Source: Pseudomonadota bacterium
Lineage (GTDB): Bacteria > Pseudomonadota > Gammaproteobacteria > Steroidobacterales > Steroidobacteraceae
Direction of reading: 5' to 3'
Assembly (NCBI GenBank): GCA_947459825.1
Contig: CANHFH010000003.1
Coordinates: forward strand, 1 to 64,000
Length of the DNA: 64,000 nt
Shown piece by piece: positions 26,544 to 34,779 of the stretch (position 1 is its first letter; every line of letters starts with the position of its first letter). A model generated the notes under the pieces. It made no database searches. It had not been told where the DNA came from and saw nothing but the letters and a program-made list of their open reading frames with translations. The position numbers were made by a program, and so were the translations under genes.

Positions 26544-26571
26544 AGTATATACACGCGATTGTAAAAAACAA
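26544..26571 (-). promoter_or_regulatory. Sigma-70 promoter of the lysine-rich mini-gene
   Basis: On the minus strand TTGTTT (26571-26566), 16-bp spacer, TATACT (26549-26544, five of six). The stretch is AT-rich against a GC-rich background and lies 36 bp before the mini-gene ATG. Confidence 0.55.
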
Positions 26572-26580
26572 GCAAGGGGG

Positions 26581-27045
26581 TCAGACGAGCGACAGGATGA
26601 AGCGCCAATGAGACGGGTCGATCGGCGTGATGGAGAGCCGGTTGCCGCGCTGCAGCACGCGCAATCCGCGCAGCGCGCCACCCTCGTGGGCGCGCAGTTC
26701 ATCGAGCGTGATCGTCCTCGGAAAACGCTTCTCGAGGCGCACATCGACCTGATACCAGCGCGGCGCATCGCGGGTCGCCGCGGGATCGTGCGCGGGATGC
26801 TTCGGGTCGAGCGCGGTGGTGTCGGGATGGCCCGCGCGTACGACCTTCATCACGCCGACGATGCCGGGCTCCGCGCAGCTCGAGTGGTAGAAGAACGCCA
26901 GGTCGCCGACCGCGAACTCGTCGCGCAGCATGTTGCGCACCTGGTAGTTGCGCACGCCGTCCCAGCCGCTGGTGCGCTTGGGCGCTGCGGCGAGGTCGTC
27001 GATGCCGAACACCGACGGTTCGGACTTCATCAGCCAATGGTTCAT
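26581..27045 (-). CDS. EVE domain-containing protein
   Basis: A 154-residue EVE (PUA-like) protein. The start HWLMKSEPSVFGIDDL, then GVRNYQVRNMLRDEFAVGDLAFFYHSS and GIVGVMKVVRAGHPD, is the classic EVE signature. These domains recognise modified bases in DNA or RNA. It overlaps the fau stop by 4 bp and ends the zapA-6S-fau transcription unit, an arrangement common in related bacteria. The substrate is unknown. Confidence 0.92.
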   Translation of the reverse strand: MNHWLMKSEPSVFGIDDLAAAPKRTSGWDGVRNYQVRNMLRDEFAVGDLAFFYHSSCAEPGIVGVMKVVRAGHPDTTALDPKHPAHDPAATRDAPRWYQVDVRLEKRFPRTITLDELRAHEGGALRGLRVLQRGNRLSITPIDPSHWRFILSLV

Positions 27046-27674
27046 GTTCCGGCTCCGCTGCAGGAAAAAAGGCCTTTTTCGGTGACCACCGCATCGAGCG
27101 GGACATCGGTCGGCAGCGCCGCGATGGCCTCGGCCTGCTGGCAGGAGTGGGCCACCCCGATGAGCCGCGGGCCGCGCCAGCGGCGCCGTCCGGCGCGGAA
27201 AGCGAGCGCGCGGTCGTAGTAGCCGGCGCCCGAGCCGAGGCGATGCCCCGCCGCATCGAAGCCGACCAGCGGCATGAGGATCACCTGCAACCGCTGTGCG
27301 GCGCAGCGTGCGCCCGCCGCCGGTTCCGGGATGCCGTGGGGTCCGCGTCGCAGCGGTGCGTCGGCCGGCACGAAGCTCATGCGATGGTTCCGCGTGTCGG
27401 TGATGCGCGGCAGCCAGAGACGGCAACCGGCGCGCTGCGCGAGGGCGATGAAGGGGGCGAGGCTGATCTCGCTGCGCACCGCGAGGTAGACGCCGATGCG
27501 CAGTCCGGGACGCAGCAGGCCGGCGGCGGCGAGCTGTGCCGCGATGCGTCGCGCGGCGCGCGCCCGCTCGACGGGCGGCAACGCGGCGCGACGACGGCGC
27601 AGGTCCTGGCGCAACCGACGCCGCGCCAGATCGCGCGCGGCCGGCGCATCGCTGTCGGCGCCTTGTCGGGCCAA
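27042..27674 (-). CDS. fau: 5-formyltetrahydrofolate cyclo-ligase
   Basis: About 210 residues; converts 5-formyl-THF to 5,10-methenyl-THF with ATP. RRRRAALPPVERARAARRIAAQL aligns with the E. coli start region in pieces (RRRAALPP), and LGSGAGYYDRAL plus GVAHSCQQAEAIAALP are the substrate and ATP motifs. The start is uncertain: there is no ATG. I chose TTG at 27674, preceded by GGGAGAGG; this lies at the 3' edge of 6S RNA. A TTG at 27614 would give about 190 residues, closer to E. coli. The zapA-6S-fau order is conserved. Confidence 0.9.
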   Translation of the reverse strand: MARQGADSDAPAARDLARRRLRQDLRRRRAALPPVERARAARRIAAQLAAAGLLRPGLRIGVYLAVRSEISLAPFIALAQRAGCRLWLPRITDTRNHRMSFVPADAPLRRGPHGIPEPAAGARCAAQRLQVILMPLVGFDAAGHRLGSGAGYYDRALAFRAGRRRWRGPRLIGVAHSCQQAEAIAALPTDVPLDAVVTEKGLFSCSGAGT

Positions 27675-27677
27675 AAG

Positions 27678-27864
27678 CCTCTCCCTCGCTGGGCCCAGAA
27701 GAATCGAGGCGTCACCCACCTGTGCCGGTGCGGACCGTTGCTCTCGACACAGAGCAACAAGTGGGGCGGACTGCGTCAGGTAAGGCTTTCCGCTCGAGGC
27801 GGACTTGCACAGTGCTGACAGCAAATCCTGATGCCCCTGGGCGTTCCAACTTAGGGTCGAGAGG
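27678..27864 (-). ncRNA. ssrS: 6S RNA
   Basis: The gap between zapA and fau holds 6S RNA in most gammaproteobacteria. Here a 187-nt stretch (6S is about 184 nt) starts with CCTCTC and ends with the complementary GAGAGG, with several internal arms including the conserved-looking GTCCGCCTCGAGCGGAAAGC block and GTTGCTCT...AGAGCAAC. 6S RNA mimics an open promoter and holds sigma-70 polymerase in stationary phase. The ends are uncertain by about 10 nt; TATTAC at 27864-27869 may be a -10 box. An open reading frame runs through it but has no coding character. Confidence 0.8.
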
Positions 27865-27957
27865 TAATACCCGATCCGCTTGTCGAGCACCGCAGGTGAC
27901 GCGAACACACTCTACACCAGCCGCACCCGCGGTGGTGCAAGGGCGTGCGCGTATGGA

Positions 27958-28293
27958 CTACAGGTCGAGCTGCTGGCCGCGGACGAGGGCGCCGTCGACT
28001 CGCTCGCGCAGCGCGCGCACGCGGCCGGTGACCTCGGCCTCGGCGCGGCGGTCCTGGGTCTGAGCGCGCAGCAGTTCGTTGGCGAGGTTGAGCGCGGCGA
28101 TGACGGCGATGCGGTCCATGCCCACGACCTTGCCGCTGTCGCGGACCTCGCGCATGCGGCTGTCGAGGTGCTGGGCGGCGTCGAGCAGCGCGGAGCGCTC
28201 CTCGAAGGGACAGGCGATGAGGTATTCCTTGTCGAGGATGCGGACGCTGACCCGCGCGACATCCTTGCCTTCGGGCTTGTCGGCGCCGCTCAC
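27958..28293 (-). CDS. zapA: Cell division protein ZapA
   Basis: A 111-residue protein that bundles FtsZ filaments at the division ring. RVSVRILDKEYLIACPFEERSALLDAAQHLDSRM is the ZapA globular head, seen here in blocks VSVRILDKEYLIACP and LLDAAQHLDSRMRE, followed by a coiled coil (AALNLANELLRAQTQDRRAEAE). The start is GTG overlapping the TGA of the coiled-coil gene upstream (GTGA). 6S RNA and fau follow. Confidence 0.94.
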   Translation of the reverse strand: MSGADKPEGKDVARVSVRILDKEYLIACPFEERSALLDAAQHLDSRMREVRDSGKVVGMDRIAVIAALNLANELLRAQTQDRRAEAEVTGRVRALRERVDGALVRGQQLDL

Positions 28294-28520
28294 GAACCGT
28301 GCTCCAGGGTCTTGAGGCGGCCGATCATCGCCTCGACGCGGGTGCGGACCTGCTCGTTGCGCTGCATCAGCGAGGCGCGCTCGACCGACAGTTGATCCTG
28401 GCGGTGCCGCAGCGCGCGGGTCTCCTCGCGGGCTGCGCCGAGCGCGGCGATCAGCTCCTCCACCTGCTTCTCGAGGCGGCGCAGTTCGGCTTCGAGGGCG
28501 TTGCGGTCGTTGCTGGGCAT
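28290..28520 (-). CDS. TIGR02449 family coiled-coil protein (ZapB-like)
   Basis: A 76-residue protein that is almost one coiled coil (ALEAELRRLEKQVEELIAAL, then RQDQLSVERASLMQRNEQVR). Short proteins of this kind occur directly upstream of zapA in many gammaproteobacteria and resemble ZapB, the ZapA partner in Z-ring organisation. Its stop overlaps the zapA GTG. It begins the unit TIGR02449-zapA-6S-fau-EVE, with a recognisable promoter at 28559-28586. Confidence 0.88.
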   Translation of the reverse strand: MPSNDRNALEAELRRLEKQVEELIAALGAAREETRALRHRQDQLSVERASLMQRNEQVRTRVEAMIGRLKTLEHGS

Positions 28521-28558
28521 CTCGTGGGATCTCGCAGGTCGCGGGTGCCGGGGCGGAA

Positions 28559-28586
28559 ATTATAGGCCTGATCCGTGCCGGGGCAA
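28559..28586 (-). promoter_or_regulatory. Sigma-70 promoter of the zapA unit
   Basis: On the minus strand TTGCCC (28586-28581), 16-bp spacer, TATAAT (28564-28559). The leader to the first ATG is about 32 nt. Confidence 0.6.
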
Positions 28587-28642
28587 CGACCGGCGTGGTG
28601 CGATGGGGGTCGGCGGCGCGGCCGCCGAAGCGGCGCATCGGG

Positions 28643-28648
28643 CATAAT
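28643..28648 (+). promoter_or_regulatory. -10-like CATAAT directly before ygfB
   Basis: CATAAT (five of six), then six bases (CACCGC) and the ygfB ATG. No clear -35. Confidence 0.45.
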
Positions 28649-28654
28649 CACCGC

Positions 28655-29221
28655 ATGTCCGCGCCGAGCCATCGCGATCTCGCCCGTCTGCTGGAGGGCG
28701 CCCGCGCCCTGACCGATGTCCCCGAGGCCCACGGGACCCTCGTCGGCGCGCTGTGCGCCGGCGGATCGTTCGGTCTGCGGGAGTGGTTCGACGAGGTCTT
28801 CCCGGAGGGGCGGCCCGGCGCCGCCCAACAGGGGATGCAGGAGCTCTATCGCTGGACGCGCGAGGCGTTGGCGGCGGGCGAGCTGCGCTTCGCGCCGGTG
28901 CTGCCGGACGACGACGCCCCGGTGGCCGAGCGCGCGCAGGCGCTCGGCGAGTTCTGCCAAGGTTTCCTGTACGGTCTCGGCACGAGCGCCTTGCCCGACC
29001 CGGAAGCGCTGCCCACACAGGTGGCGGAGATCGTGCGCGACATCGGCGCCATCACCGGCGTGGGCGCCGACCCCGACGAATCCGAGGAGGAGAACGAGCA
29101 GGCCTACGCCGAACTCGTGGAGTTCGTGCGCGTGGGCGTGCAGCTGCTCTTCGACGAGCTCGCCCCGTATCGACAACCCCAGACCGCCGCTCCCGATGGC
29201 CCGCCCGCGTCGCTCCACTGA
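28655..29221 (+). CDS. ygfB: YgfB/UPF0149 family protein
   Basis: A 188-residue helical cytosolic protein of the YecA/YgfB family. EAHGTLVGALCAGG, FCQGFLYGLG and the acidic DPDESEEENEQAYAELVEFVRVGVQLL stretch are characteristic. Its function is poorly defined; a Pseudomonas homologue affects beta-lactam resistance. It heads the conserved unit ygfB-pepP-ubiH-ubiI and overlaps pepP by 26 bp. The divergent zapA unit is 134 bp away. Confidence 0.93.
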   Translation: MSAPSHRDLARLLEGARALTDVPEAHGTLVGALCAGGSFGLREWFDEVFPEGRPGAAQQGMQELYRWTREALAAGELRFAPVLPDDDAPVAERAQALGEFCQGFLYGLGTSALPDPEALPTQVAEIVRDIGAITGVGADPDESEEENEQAYAELVEFVRVGVQLLFDELAPYRQPQTAAPDGPPASLH

Positions 29222-30620
29222 GCCGCGCCGCCGTGCGGTGGTCGGCACACGACGCGGCCCGGAACTGCCCGGCGCGCCGCCGCCGCCGCTCGGCCGCGAC
29301 GAGTACGCGCGCCGCCGTCGTGCGCTGATGCGCGAGATGGGCCGCGACGCGATCGCGGTGATCGCCGCAGCGCCCGTGCATCTGCGCAACAACGATGTCG
29401 AGTACGCCTACCGCCAGGACAGCGATTTCCATCACCTGACCGGTTTCGGCGAACCCGAGTCGGTGGCGGTGCTGGTGCCGGGGCGGCCGCAGGGCGAGTA
29501 TCTGCTGTTCGTGCGCGACCGTGACCCCACGCGCGAGACCTGGGACGGTCGGCGCGCAGGTCCGGCGGGCGCCTGCCGTGATTTCGGCGCCGACGACGCC
29601 TTCCCCATCGCCGACATCGACGAGATCCTGCCCGGGCTCATGGAGAGCCGGGCGCGGGTCTTCTACACGGTGGGCGTCAACCGCGACTTCGACCAGCGAC
29701 TCGTCGGTTGGGTGAACGGGCTGCGCGCCCAGGCCAAGCACGGGCGTCACGCGCCGCACGAGATCGTCGCGCTGGAGCACGCGCTGCACGAGATGCGGCT
29801 CTTCAAGAGCCGCGGCGAGGTCGAGCAGATGCGCCATGCCGCGCGGATCGCGGCTGCGGCCCACCTGCGCGCCATGCGGCATTGCCGCCCCGGGGTCTTC
29901 GAGTACGAGATCGCCGCCGAGATCCGCCACGAGTTCCACCGCGCCGATGCCGACATCAGCTACCTGCCCATCGTCGGCGGCGGCGCCAACGGCTGCATCC
30001 TGCACTACCGCGAGAACGCATCGCTGCTGCGCGACGGCGAGCTGCTGCTGATCGACGCCGGCTGCGAGTTCCGCCACTACGCGTCGGACATCACGCGTAC
30101 CTTCCCGGTGAACGGTCGGTTCGATGCCGCGCAACGGGCCGCCTACGACCTCGTGCTGGAGGCCAACCGCGCCGCCATCGAGGCCGTGCGTCCGGGTGAG
30201 CACTGGAACCGGCCGCACGAGGTCGCGGTGCAGGTGCTCACCGCCGGCATGGTGCGGCTCGGACTGCTCAAGGGGCGTGTGCCCACGCTCATCAAGGAAG
30301 AGGCCTACCGCCGCTTCTACATGCACAAGACCGGTCACTGGCTCGGCATGGATGTCCACGATGTCGGTGAATACAAGATCGGCGACGCCTGGCGCGCGCT
30401 CGAGCCCGGCATGGTCCTCACCATAGAGCCCGGGTTGTACATCCCGCCCGGCACGCGCGGCGTGCCCCCGGAGTTCCGCAACATCGGCATCCGGATCGAG
30501 GACGATGTGCTCGTCACCCGCGAGGGACACGAGGTGCTCACCGACGGCGTGCCGAAGGACGCCGACGCCATCGAAGCGGTCATGGCCGCGGCGCGCGCCG
30601 CGCGCAGCACGGCGTCATGA
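29196..30620 (+). CDS. pepP: Xaa-Pro aminopeptidase
   Basis: A 474-residue M24B metallopeptidase that removes residues before proline. YRQDSDFHHLTGFGEPESVAVL, VHEMR-type HEMRLFKSRGEVEQMR, GGGANGCILHYRENA, LLLIDAGCEFRHYASDITRTFPV (two Asp ligands), TGHWLGMDVHDVG (His) and LTIEPGLYIPP plus GIRIEDDVLV (Glu ligands) are all present. The ATG at 29196 gives a basic N-terminal extension of about 30 residues compared with E. coli; a later start is possible. Its TGA overlaps the ubiH ATG. Confidence 0.94.
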   Translation: MARPRRSTEPRRRAVVGTRRGPELPGAPPPPLGRDEYARRRRALMREMGRDAIAVIAAAPVHLRNNDVEYAYRQDSDFHHLTGFGEPESVAVLVPGRPQGEYLLFVRDRDPTRETWDGRRAGPAGACRDFGADDAFPIADIDEILPGLMESRARVFYTVGVNRDFDQRLVGWVNGLRAQAKHGRHAPHEIVALEHALHEMRLFKSRGEVEQMRHAARIAAAAHLRAMRHCRPGVFEYEIAAEIRHEFHRADADISYLPIVGGGANGCILHYRENASLLRDGELLLIDAGCEFRHYASDITRTFPVNGRFDAAQRAAYDLVLEANRAAIEAVRPGEHWNRPHEVAVQVLTAGMVRLGLLKGRVPTLIKEEAYRRFYMHKTGHWLGMDVHDVGEYKIGDAWRALEPGMVLTIEPGLYIPPGTRGVPPEFRNIGIRIEDDVLVTREGHEVLTDGVPKDADAIEAVMAAARAARSTAS

Positions 30621-31945
30621 GTGCGTCCACGACGCCGGCCGCCGCGCCGGCGGTCGAGGTCGATGTCGCCATCGTCGGCGGCGGGCTGGTCGGCGCGAGC
30701 CTGGCGGCCGCGCTCGCCCCCACCGGTCTGCGTCTGGCGCTCATCGAAGGCGCGGCGGCGGACGATGCGCGGCAACCGAGCTTCGATGACCGCACCACCG
30801 CGCTGGGCAACGGCACGCGCCGCATCTTCGAGGCGCTGGGGCTCTGGTCCGACATCGCGCCGCAGACCGCGGCCATCCGCCGCATCCACGTCTCCGATGC
30901 GGGCCGCTTCGGGTTCGCGCGGCTCGAAGCGGCGGAGCTCGGGCTCGACGCCTTCGGCTTCGTCGCGACCAACCGCACGCTCGGCGCGGCGCTGCGCGCG
31001 CGGCTGGCGTCGATCCCCGGGCTGCATCTGCGCATGCCGGCGCGTTGCACGGCGGCGCAGCTGCACGCCGATCATGTCGAGCTGCACACCGATGGCGACA
31101 CCGCGCCGATCCGCGCGCGGCTCGCGGTCGCCGCCGACGGCGCCAAGTCGCTGCTGCGCGCGGCCGCGGGCCTCGAGGCCGCGACCGAGGACTACGGACA
31201 GGTCGCCGTGGTGGCGCACGCTGCGGCGACGCGCCCCGCCGAGGGCACGGCCTATGAGCGCTTCACGCCGCAGGGCCCGTTCGCCGTGCTGCCGCTCGCG
31301 GGCGTTGCGGGGGACGGCCGCGATCACGGCGGCGGCGCCTACGGCGTGGTGTGGACCGTGGCGAGCGCCGATGCCGACCGGGTGCTCGCGATGTCCGACG
31401 ACGAGTACCTCGCCGCGCTGCAGCAGGCCTTCGGCTGGCGCGCCGGACGCTTCACCCGCGTCGGCGCGCGGCAGGCCTATCCCCTGAAACTGGTGCGGGC
31501 GGACCGGGTGACCGCGCCGCGCGTCGTGCTGGTCGGCAACGCGGCGCAGGGCCTGCATCCGGTGGCGGGGCAGGGCTTCAACCTCGGTCTGCGTGATGCG
31601 GCGACGCTCGCGGAGCTGCTCGCCGACGCGGTGAGCGCGTCGACCCGCGCGGCGCCGGCCGGCGCCTTGTCGGCCTTCGACGCCGGTGCGCCCGCGCTGC
31701 TCGAGGCCTATGCGGCCGGTCGCGAGCGCGACCGCGACGGCATCACACGCTTCACCGACGGCCTCGTGAAGGTCTTCGGCGACAGCCGTCCCGGTGTGCC
31801 CTTGGCGCGCGACATCGGTCTGCTGCTGTTCGATCTCTCGCCGAGCGCCAAGCAGGCGATGTCACGGCTCAGCTGGGGTTTCGCGGCCCGCACGCCGCGG
31901 CTCGCGCGCGGCCTCGCGCTCGCGGTGGGCGGGGACGGCGCATGA
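30617..31945 (+). CDS. ubiH: 2-octaprenyl-6-methoxyphenol hydroxylase UbiH
   Basis: A 442-residue FAD monooxygenase of ubiquinone synthesis. FAD binding: VDVAIVGGGLVGASLAAAL at the start and, near the end, VLVGNAAQGLHPVAGQGFNLGLRD; the Asn-Ala-Ala-Gln form of this motif is typical of UbiH rather than UbiI. FDDRTTALGNGTRRIFEALG is a further landmark. It overlaps pepP and ubiI by 4 bp at each end. Confidence 0.94.
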   Translation: MSASTTPAAAPAVEVDVAIVGGGLVGASLAAALAPTGLRLALIEGAAADDARQPSFDDRTTALGNGTRRIFEALGLWSDIAPQTAAIRRIHVSDAGRFGFARLEAAELGLDAFGFVATNRTLGAALRARLASIPGLHLRMPARCTAAQLHADHVELHTDGDTAPIRARLAVAADGAKSLLRAAAGLEAATEDYGQVAVVAHAAATRPAEGTAYERFTPQGPFAVLPLAGVAGDGRDHGGGAYGVVWTVASADADRVLAMSDDEYLAALQQAFGWRAGRFTRVGARQAYPLKLVRADRVTAPRVVLVGNAAQGLHPVAGQGFNLGLRDAATLAELLADAVSASTRAAPAGALSAFDAGAPALLEAYAAGRERDRDGITRFTDGLVKVFGDSRPGVPLARDIGLLLFDLSPSAKQAMSRLSWGFAARTPRLARGLALAVGGDGA

Positions 31946-33198
31946 GCGGCGGTGCACCTGATCGCCCGGACTTCGATGTCGCCATCGTCGGCGGCGGCCC
32001 GGTGGGCGCGGTGCTCGGTGCGTTGCTGAAGCGCGGCCAGGGCGGCGCACGGCGCCGCGTGCTGCTCATCGAGCGGCAGCTGCCGGCGACCGCGCCGGCG
32101 GCTGCGCCCGACGACCTGCGCGTGGTGGCGCTGTCGCGCGCCAGCGAGCGCGTGCTGGGTGCAGCGGGTGCCTGGGCGGCGCTGCGGGCGGTACCGGGCG
32201 CGCTCGGCCGCTACGAGCGCATGCATGTCTGGCCCGCCGACGGCGAGCCGCGCGGTCCGGGGTCGCTCCGCTTCGACGCCGCCGAGATCGGCGAGCCCGA
32301 CCTCGGCCACATCGTCGGCAACGCCCGCGTGCAGCGTGCGGCCCTGGATGCTTTCATCGAGGCGGGCGGCGTCGCCGAGGCGGCCACGCTCTCGGCGCTG
32401 GAGTTCGACGCGGGCAGCGTGTCGCTGCTCGCCGACGGACGCCGCCGGCGCGCCTCGCTGGTGGTCGGCGCCGATGGCGGGCGATCGTTGGTGCGCCGCG
32501 CCGCGGGGCTCGAGCTCGAGACGCAGGACTACCAGCAAGCGGGCGTGGTCGCGAACCTGCACAGCGAGCGGCCCCACGAGCACACCGCTTGGCAGCGCTT
32601 CCTGGGGGAGGGGACGCTGGCGTTGCTGCCCCTCGCCGACGGCACGAGCTCCCTGGTCTGGTCCGCGCCGCGTGCGCGTGCGGAGGCGCTGCTGGCGGCG
32701 TCACCCGAAGATTTCGAGGCGGAGGTCACCGCGGCGAGCGGCGGCGTGTTGGGCGCGCTCAGGCTCGCCAGCGGTCGCGCCGCCTTCCCTTTGCGCCGGG
32801 TGCGCGCGCCGCATTACGCGCGTGAGCGCTGTGTGCTGGTGGGCGACGCCGCGCACATCGTGCATCCGCTCGCCGGGCAAGGCCTCAACCTCGGGCTGAT
32901 GGACGCCGCGGCGCTCGCCGAGGTGCTGGAGGACGCGTCCGCGGAGGGCGAGGACCCCGGTGCGCTGCGCGTGCTGCGGCGCTACGAGCGTTGGCGCAAG
33001 GGCGAGAACGAGACCATGGGGCGGGCCTTCGACCTGCTGAACCGCTTCCTGGCCTTCGGCACGGACCCGGTAGGCCAGCTCGCCACGCGCGGCATGGGTC
33101 TCGTCGGCCGCTCCGCGCCGTTGCGCGGGTTCTTCGCCGGCCGCGCGCTGGGCCTCGGCGGCGAGCTGCCGCGCGCCGCCCGCCGCGCGGGTGCTTGA
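31942..33198 (+). CDS. ubiI: UbiI/VisC-type FAD-dependent ubiquinone hydroxylase
   Basis: A 418-residue paralogue of UbiH. FDVAIVGGGPVGAVLGALL at the N-terminus binds FAD and LVGDAAHIVHPLAGQGLNLGLMD closes the site; the GDAAH form is that of UbiI/UbiF. UbiI hydroxylates ring position C5. In E. coli the same order ygfB-pepP-ubiH-ubiI is found. Coq7 (22882) supplies the third hydroxylation. It converges on phhB with 7 bp between stop codons. Confidence 0.9.
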   Translation: MSGGAPDRPDFDVAIVGGGPVGAVLGALLKRGQGGARRRVLLIERQLPATAPAAAPDDLRVVALSRASERVLGAAGAWAALRAVPGALGRYERMHVWPADGEPRGPGSLRFDAAEIGEPDLGHIVGNARVQRAALDAFIEAGGVAEAATLSALEFDAGSVSLLADGRRRRASLVVGADGGRSLVRRAAGLELETQDYQQAGVVANLHSERPHEHTAWQRFLGEGTLALLPLADGTSSLVWSAPRARAEALLAASPEDFEAEVTAASGGVLGALRLASGRAAFPLRRVRAPHYARERCVLVGDAAHIVHPLAGQGLNLGLMDAAALAEVLEDASAEGEDPGALRVLRRYERWRKGENETMGRAFDLLNRFLAFGTDPVGQLATRGMGLVGRSAPLRGFFAGRALGLGGELPRAARRAGA

Positions 33199-33205
33199 CC
33201 CGCCC

Positions 33206-33538
33206 TCAGCCGATACGGTCGATCTTGGCCGCGCAGATGAAGTCGTTCTCGGTGAGTCCGCCCACCGCGTGCGTGGAATAACGCACGCGGCAGTAGCCGT
33301 AGCCCACCGCGATGTCGGGGTGGTGGTCCTCGGAGTTGGCGACATGCGCCAGCGCGTTCACGAAGCTCATCGTGCGGTAGAAATCCTTGAACGCGAACTC
33401 GCGCTGCAGTTCGGCGCCGTCGGGCGAGATGCGCCACTCGGGCGACAGCTCGGCGAGCAGGCGCTCGCACTCGGCGCGCGGCAGCGGCGGGACGCCGCCC
33501 TCGCAGGGCAGGCACTTCTTCTCGGTCAATCCGCTCAT
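33206..33538 (-). CDS. phhB: Pterin-4a-carbinolamine dehydratase
   Basis: A 110-residue enzyme that recycles 4a-hydroxytetrahydrobiopterin after aromatic amino acid hydroxylation. The signature EDHHPDIAVGYGYCRV, with FKDFYRTMSFVNALAHVAN before it, is clear. No phenylalanine hydroxylase gene is in the window, so its partner is elsewhere. It lies 2 bp after ispG and is in the same transcript. Confidence 0.95.
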   Translation of the reverse strand: MSGLTEKKCLPCEGGVPPLPRAECERLLAELSPEWRISPDGAELQREFAFKDFYRTMSFVNALAHVANSEDHHPDIAVGYGYCRVRYSTHAVGGLTENDFICAAKIDRIG

Positions 33539-33540
33539 GG

Positions 33541-34779
33541 TCAGGCTCCTGTGCCGGGGTTCGCGGTGCGACGCGGATAGCGGCGCGCGACGTAGGCCTC
33601 GACGAGTCGTTGGAAGTCGCCGGCGATGTCATCGCCCTTCAAGGTGACGGTCTTCTCGCCGTCCTCGTAGACGGGCGCCACGGGTCGCTCGCCGGTACCG
33701 GGCAGGCTGATGCCGATGTTGGCATGCTTGCTCTCGCCCGGGCCGTTGACGACACAGCCCATCACCGCGACGTTCATCTCCTCGACGCCGTCATGGGCCT
33801 TGCGCCACTCGGGCATGCGGTGGCGGATGTAGGACTGGATGTCCTGCGCCAGCTGCTGGAAGTAGGTGCTGGTGGTGCGGCCGCAGCCGGGGCAGGCGAT
33901 CACCATCGGCGTGAACGAGCGCAGCCCCATGGTCTGCAGGATCTCCTGCGCGACGATCACCTCCTGGGTACGGTCGCCGCCCGGCTCCGGGGTGAGCGAG
34001 ACGCGGATCGTGTCGCCGATGCCCTGCTGCAGCAGCACGCCGATGCCGGCGGTCGAGGCCACTATGCCCTTGCTGCCCATGCCGGCCTCGGTGAGGCCGA
34101 CATGCAGCGGGTAATCGCAGCGCGCGGCGAGGTCGGTGTAGATGGCGATCAGGTCCTGCACGCCGCTCACCTTGGCCGAGAGCACGATGCCCTCGTGCGG
34201 CTGGCCGAGCTCTTCGGCGCGCTGCGCGTTCTGCAGCGCGGACTCCACCACCGCCGCGCGCATCACCTCGTTGGCGCTGCGCGGCGCGGGCGAGGCGTTG
34301 TTCTCGTCCATCATGCGCGTCAGCAGCTCCGGGTCGAGGCTGCCCCAGTTGACGCCGATGCGGACCGGTTTCGCGTGGCGGCAGGCCATCTCGATCATCT
34401 CCGCGAACTGCGGATCGCGCTTGCTGCCCCGGCCGACGTTGCCCGGGTTGATGCGGAATTTGGCGAGCGCCTCGGCGCAGGCCGGGTGGGCCTTCAGCAG
34501 CTTGTGGCCGTTGAAATGGAAGTCGCCGACCAGGGGCACGGTGACGCCTGCCTGCGCGAGCCGGTCGCGGATATGCGGCACGGCCGCCGCCGCTTCGTCG
34601 GTGTTGACCGTGACGCGCACGATCTCGGAACCCGCCTTGGCGAGCGCGCGGACCTGCGCGACGGTGGACCCGATGTCGGCGGTGTCGGTGTTGGTCATCG
34701 ACTGCACGACGATGGGCGCGTCACCGCCGACCCGCACGCCGCCGACGCCGGTCGCGATGCTGCGCCGCCGGCGGATCAC
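33541..34779 (-). CDS. ispG: 4-hydroxy-3-methylbut-2-en-1-yl diphosphate synthase (flavodoxin)
   Basis: A 412-residue iron-sulfur enzyme of the MEP isoprenoid pathway. The start [31 protein letters not shown], seen as [12 protein letters not shown], is typical, and the 4Fe-4S cysteines lie in ACPGCGRTT and [12 protein letters not shown]. It is longer than E. coli IspG (372), with an extra segment around [20 protein letters not shown], as in many proteobacteria. The GTG start overlaps the TGA of the DUF885 gene (GTGA). Confidence 0.96.
   Translation of the reverse strand: MIRRRRSIATGVGGVRVGGDAPIVVQSMTNTDTADIGSTVAQVRALAKAGSEIVRVTVNTDEAAAAVPHIRDRLAQAGVTVPLVGDFHFNGHKLLKAHPACAEALAKFRINPGNVGRGSKRDPQFAEMIEMACRHAKPVRIGVNWGSLDPELLTRMMDENNASPAPRSANEVMRAAVVESALQNAQRAEELGQPHEGIVLSAKVSGVQDLIAIYTDLAARCDYPLHVGLTEAGMGSKGIVASTAGIGVLLQQGIGDTIRVSLTPEPGGDRTQEVIVAQEILQTMGLRSFTPMVIACPGCGRTTSTYFQQLAQDIQSYIRHRMPEWRKAHDGVEEMNVAVMGCVVNGPGESKHANIGISLPGTGERPVAPVYEDGEKTVTLKGDDIAGDFQRLVEAYVARRYPRRTANPGTGA

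Noticed and set aside
27675-27908. N-terminal extension of fau through the 6S RNA region
   Set aside because: The extension has no similarity to cyclo-ligases and covers the structured 6S RNA; the frame is open by chance.
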